Positions 5,967 through 7,101 of a DNA stretch of 7,101 nt are shown here, piece by piece; position 1 is the first letter of the stretch; each line of letters begins with the position of its first letter. Location of the stretch: positions 1 to 7,101 of the forward strand of contig WFMC01000183.1 in the NCBI GenBank assembly GCA_009177205.1. Reading direction: 5' to 3'. The stretch comes from Bacteroidales bacterium. Lineage in GTDB: Bacteria; Bacteroidota; Bacteroidia; Bacteroidales; Muribaculaceae. The translations under genes and the position numbers were made by a program. The notes under the pieces are model-generated. The model had not been told where the DNA came from, made no database searches, and was given only the letters and a program-made list of their open reading frames with translations.

Positions 5967-6341
5967 ATGAAAAAAGAGATTAATTCAGCAAAGGCTCCGG
6001 GCGCAATCGGTCCTTACAGCCAAGCAGTTCAAGCAGGAAATTTAATTTTCGTGTCAGGTCAGTTGCCAATCAACGGCTCTACGGGTGAAATGCCTTCTGA
6101 CATCAAGAGTCAGACCCGTCAGAGTATTGAAAATATTAAACACATTTTGGCAGAAGCCGGTGCTTCATTAGATAATGTTGTGAAAACTACCGTTTTCCTC
6201 GCAGATATGGAATATTTTGCACCAATGAATGAAGTATATGCTGAAGAATTTAAGGCTGTATATCCCGCAAGATGTGCTTTCGCAGTTAAAGAACTTCCCA
6301 AAAAGGCACTCGTGGAAATAGAAGTTATAGCAGCTGTATAA
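5967..6341 (+). CDS. ridA: RidA family 2-iminobutanoate/2-iminopropanoate deaminase
   Basis: A 124-residue cytosolic protein, the normal size of RidA (YjgF/YER057c/UK114), which forms trimers and hydrolyses reactive enamines and imines released by PLP enzymes such as threonine/serine dehydratase, protecting other PLP enzymes. The opening APGAIGPYSQAV (10-21) with Y17, the SGQLP motif (30-34) with S30, the catalytic arginine R102 in Y-P-A-R, and E119 in the final V-E-I-E-V strand match the E. coli archetype (Y17, S30, R105, E120), so deaminase activity is expected. ATG 5967 is chosen because homologues begin at this point; the open frame extends upstream to 5877, but that start lies inside the tRNA. 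Only 29 bases separate it from the tRNA 3' end, with no terminator or room for a promoter, so the mRNA is probably released by tRNA 3' processing from a shared transcript. Confidence 0.96.
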   Translation: MKKEINSAKAPGAIGPYSQAVQAGNLIFVSGQLPINGSTGEMPSDIKSQTRQSIENIKHILAEAGASLDNVVKTTVFLADMEYFAPMNEVYAEEFKAVYPARCAFAVKELPKKALVEIEVIAAV

Positions 6342-6374
6342 TATTACTTAGACTAAAATATCAACTATAATATC

Positions 6375-6410
6375 AAAGGTGTGCCAAAATTTGTGTTGGC
6401 ACACCTTTAT
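6375..6410 (+). terminator. Hairpin terminator after ridA
   Basis: AAAGGTGTGCC (6375-6385) is perfectly complementary to GGCACACCTTT (6398-6408), with two further A-T pairs possible inside and an 8-base loop. The 3' tail ends in TTTATAATT and is not a pure T tract. The hairpin starts 33 bases after the ridA stop. No good promoter is visible between it and the next gene (6440), so read-through may serve that gene. Confidence 0.78.
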
Positions 6411-6439
6411 AATTAAATGGATAAAAGATTGATTAGGAT

Positions 6440-7101
6440 ATGATAAGTTATTTGCAGATTGAGAATCTAACGAAATCAATAGGGGATAGAATTTTATTCA
6501 GAGATGTTACCTTTGGAATATATGAAGGGGATAAAATTGGATTAATAGCTCAAAATGGTGCGGGGAAAACGACATTTCTGAATATAATTGCCGGAAAAGA
6601 GGATTATGATTCGGGAAATATTGTTTTTCGTAACAATCTGCGTGTAGGTTATCTGGAACAACAACCCCCATTCGATTCTGAAGAGTCCTTAATTGAATAT
6701 TCAACCCCTCAAAGAAAAGATTCAGATGATTTCTCAGGACCAGATTTGGCGCGACAGATGCTGTATCAGTTCGGCTTCAGAGATATGGATCAGAAAATGG
6801 GAGAATTGTCGGGAGGGCAAATTAAGAAAGCTGCCCTGGTGAAAGTATTATTATCAGAGCCGGATTTTTTAATATTAGATGAGCCTACCAATCATCTTGA
6901 TATTGAAATGATAGAATGGCTTGAGGATTATTTAACGCGAAAGAAAATAACCCTACTGCTGGTGACTCACGACAGATATTTTCTGGATAAGAATTCAGAT
7001 AAGATACTAGAGATTGATAGAGAAGAGATTTTCACCTCTGATTGAAATTACGATTATTATTTTAAGAAGCGCCAGGAGCGACACGAAAACTTGTACGCCG
7101 A
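6440..7101 (+). pseudogene. ABC-F family ATPase, Uup-like, interrupted by an in-frame TGA (partial at window end)
   Basis: The first 201 residues (6440-7042) are the N-terminal ATPase domain of an ABC-F protein, a cytosolic ribosome-associated class without membrane segments. Walker A AQNGAGKTT is at 37-45, the Q-loop in Y-L-E-Q at 71-74, signature LSGGQ 123-127, Walker B ILDEP with E148, then TNHLD, and the switch histidine H177 in VTHDRYFLD. A TGA at 7043-7045 stops the frame, but the same frame continues to 7101 as N-Y-D-Y-Y-F-K-K-R-Q-E-R-H-E-N-L-Y-A. This matches the G-N-Y-x-Y-Y-L-E-K-R-Q-E-R start of the inter-domain linker in Bacteroidota relatives as I recall them. TGA thus replaces the glycine codon, one base from GGA. 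Other oddities: the usual A-loop aromatic is I14, and the stretch between Q-loop and signature is about 30 residues shorter than in E. coli Uup. A sequencing error, or a short functional product, cannot be excluded. Confidence 0.72.

Noticed and set aside
7043..7045. Selenocysteine or reassigned UGA codon
   Set aside because: ABC-F proteins have glycine, not cysteine, here; no SECIS-like hairpin is evident directly downstream in the short remaining sequence; and TGA serves as a normal stop for the M23-like gene at 1591-1593.
1..7101. CRISPR array, insertion sequence or defence system
   Set aside because: No regularly spaced repeats, transposase or nuclease genes are present; all genes are core metabolism, envelope or translation functions.

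Overview
The window looks like a chromosomal core region of a Bacteroidales bacterium (phylum Bacteroidota), possibly Muribaculaceae or a relative; the family is an inference. Four things point there: the M23-like–dxr–rseP gene order, the OmpA-family protein type, low-GC intergenic DNA with no clear Shine-Dalgarno sites, and promoters of the Bacteroidota form TTTG-N19-TAnnTTTG.

Left part, minus strand (2596 down to 1): a compact operon of three genes. First is a membrane-anchored LytM/M23-fold protein that has lost every metal ligand. It is followed, with a 4-base ATGA overlap, by dxr (committed step of the MEP isoprenoid pathway), and after 3 bases by the N-terminal part of rseP (site-2 intramembrane protease), which runs off the window edge. 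A promoter candidate (TTTG-N19-TAATTTCG) precedes the operon, with a palindrome at the predicted transcription start. The theme is cell envelope and lipid-carrier supply.

Middle, plus strand: an OmpA-family outer-membrane protein with a signal peptide, barrel, short coiled coil and peptidoglycan-binding domain, closed by a strong GC-rich terminator. After a 331-base AT-rich intergenic region, with an excellent promoter and a leader hairpin, comes a 445-residue hexameric glutamate dehydrogenase. Its coenzyme-site residues match the NAD-dependent clostridial enzyme rather than the NADP-dependent E. coli enzyme.

Right part, plus strand: a tRNA-Thr(CGU) with its own near-perfect promoter and two A·C mismatches in its stems. 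It is followed at 29 bases by ridA (enamine/imine deaminase), which appears to have no promoter of its own and is probably expressed through the tRNA transcript. After a hairpin terminator comes the start of an ABC-F ATPase gene interrupted by an in-frame TGA exactly where relatives carry glycine. Its reading frame continues with family-typical sequence to the window end, and other deviations suggest decay or divergence.

I see no CRISPR array, insertion sequence, phage gene or evident new multi-gene system. The items most worth a second look are the interrupted ABC-F gene, the catalytically dead LytM protein in the dxr–rseP operon, the glutamate dehydrogenase coenzyme site, and the tRNA-Thr/ridA unit.
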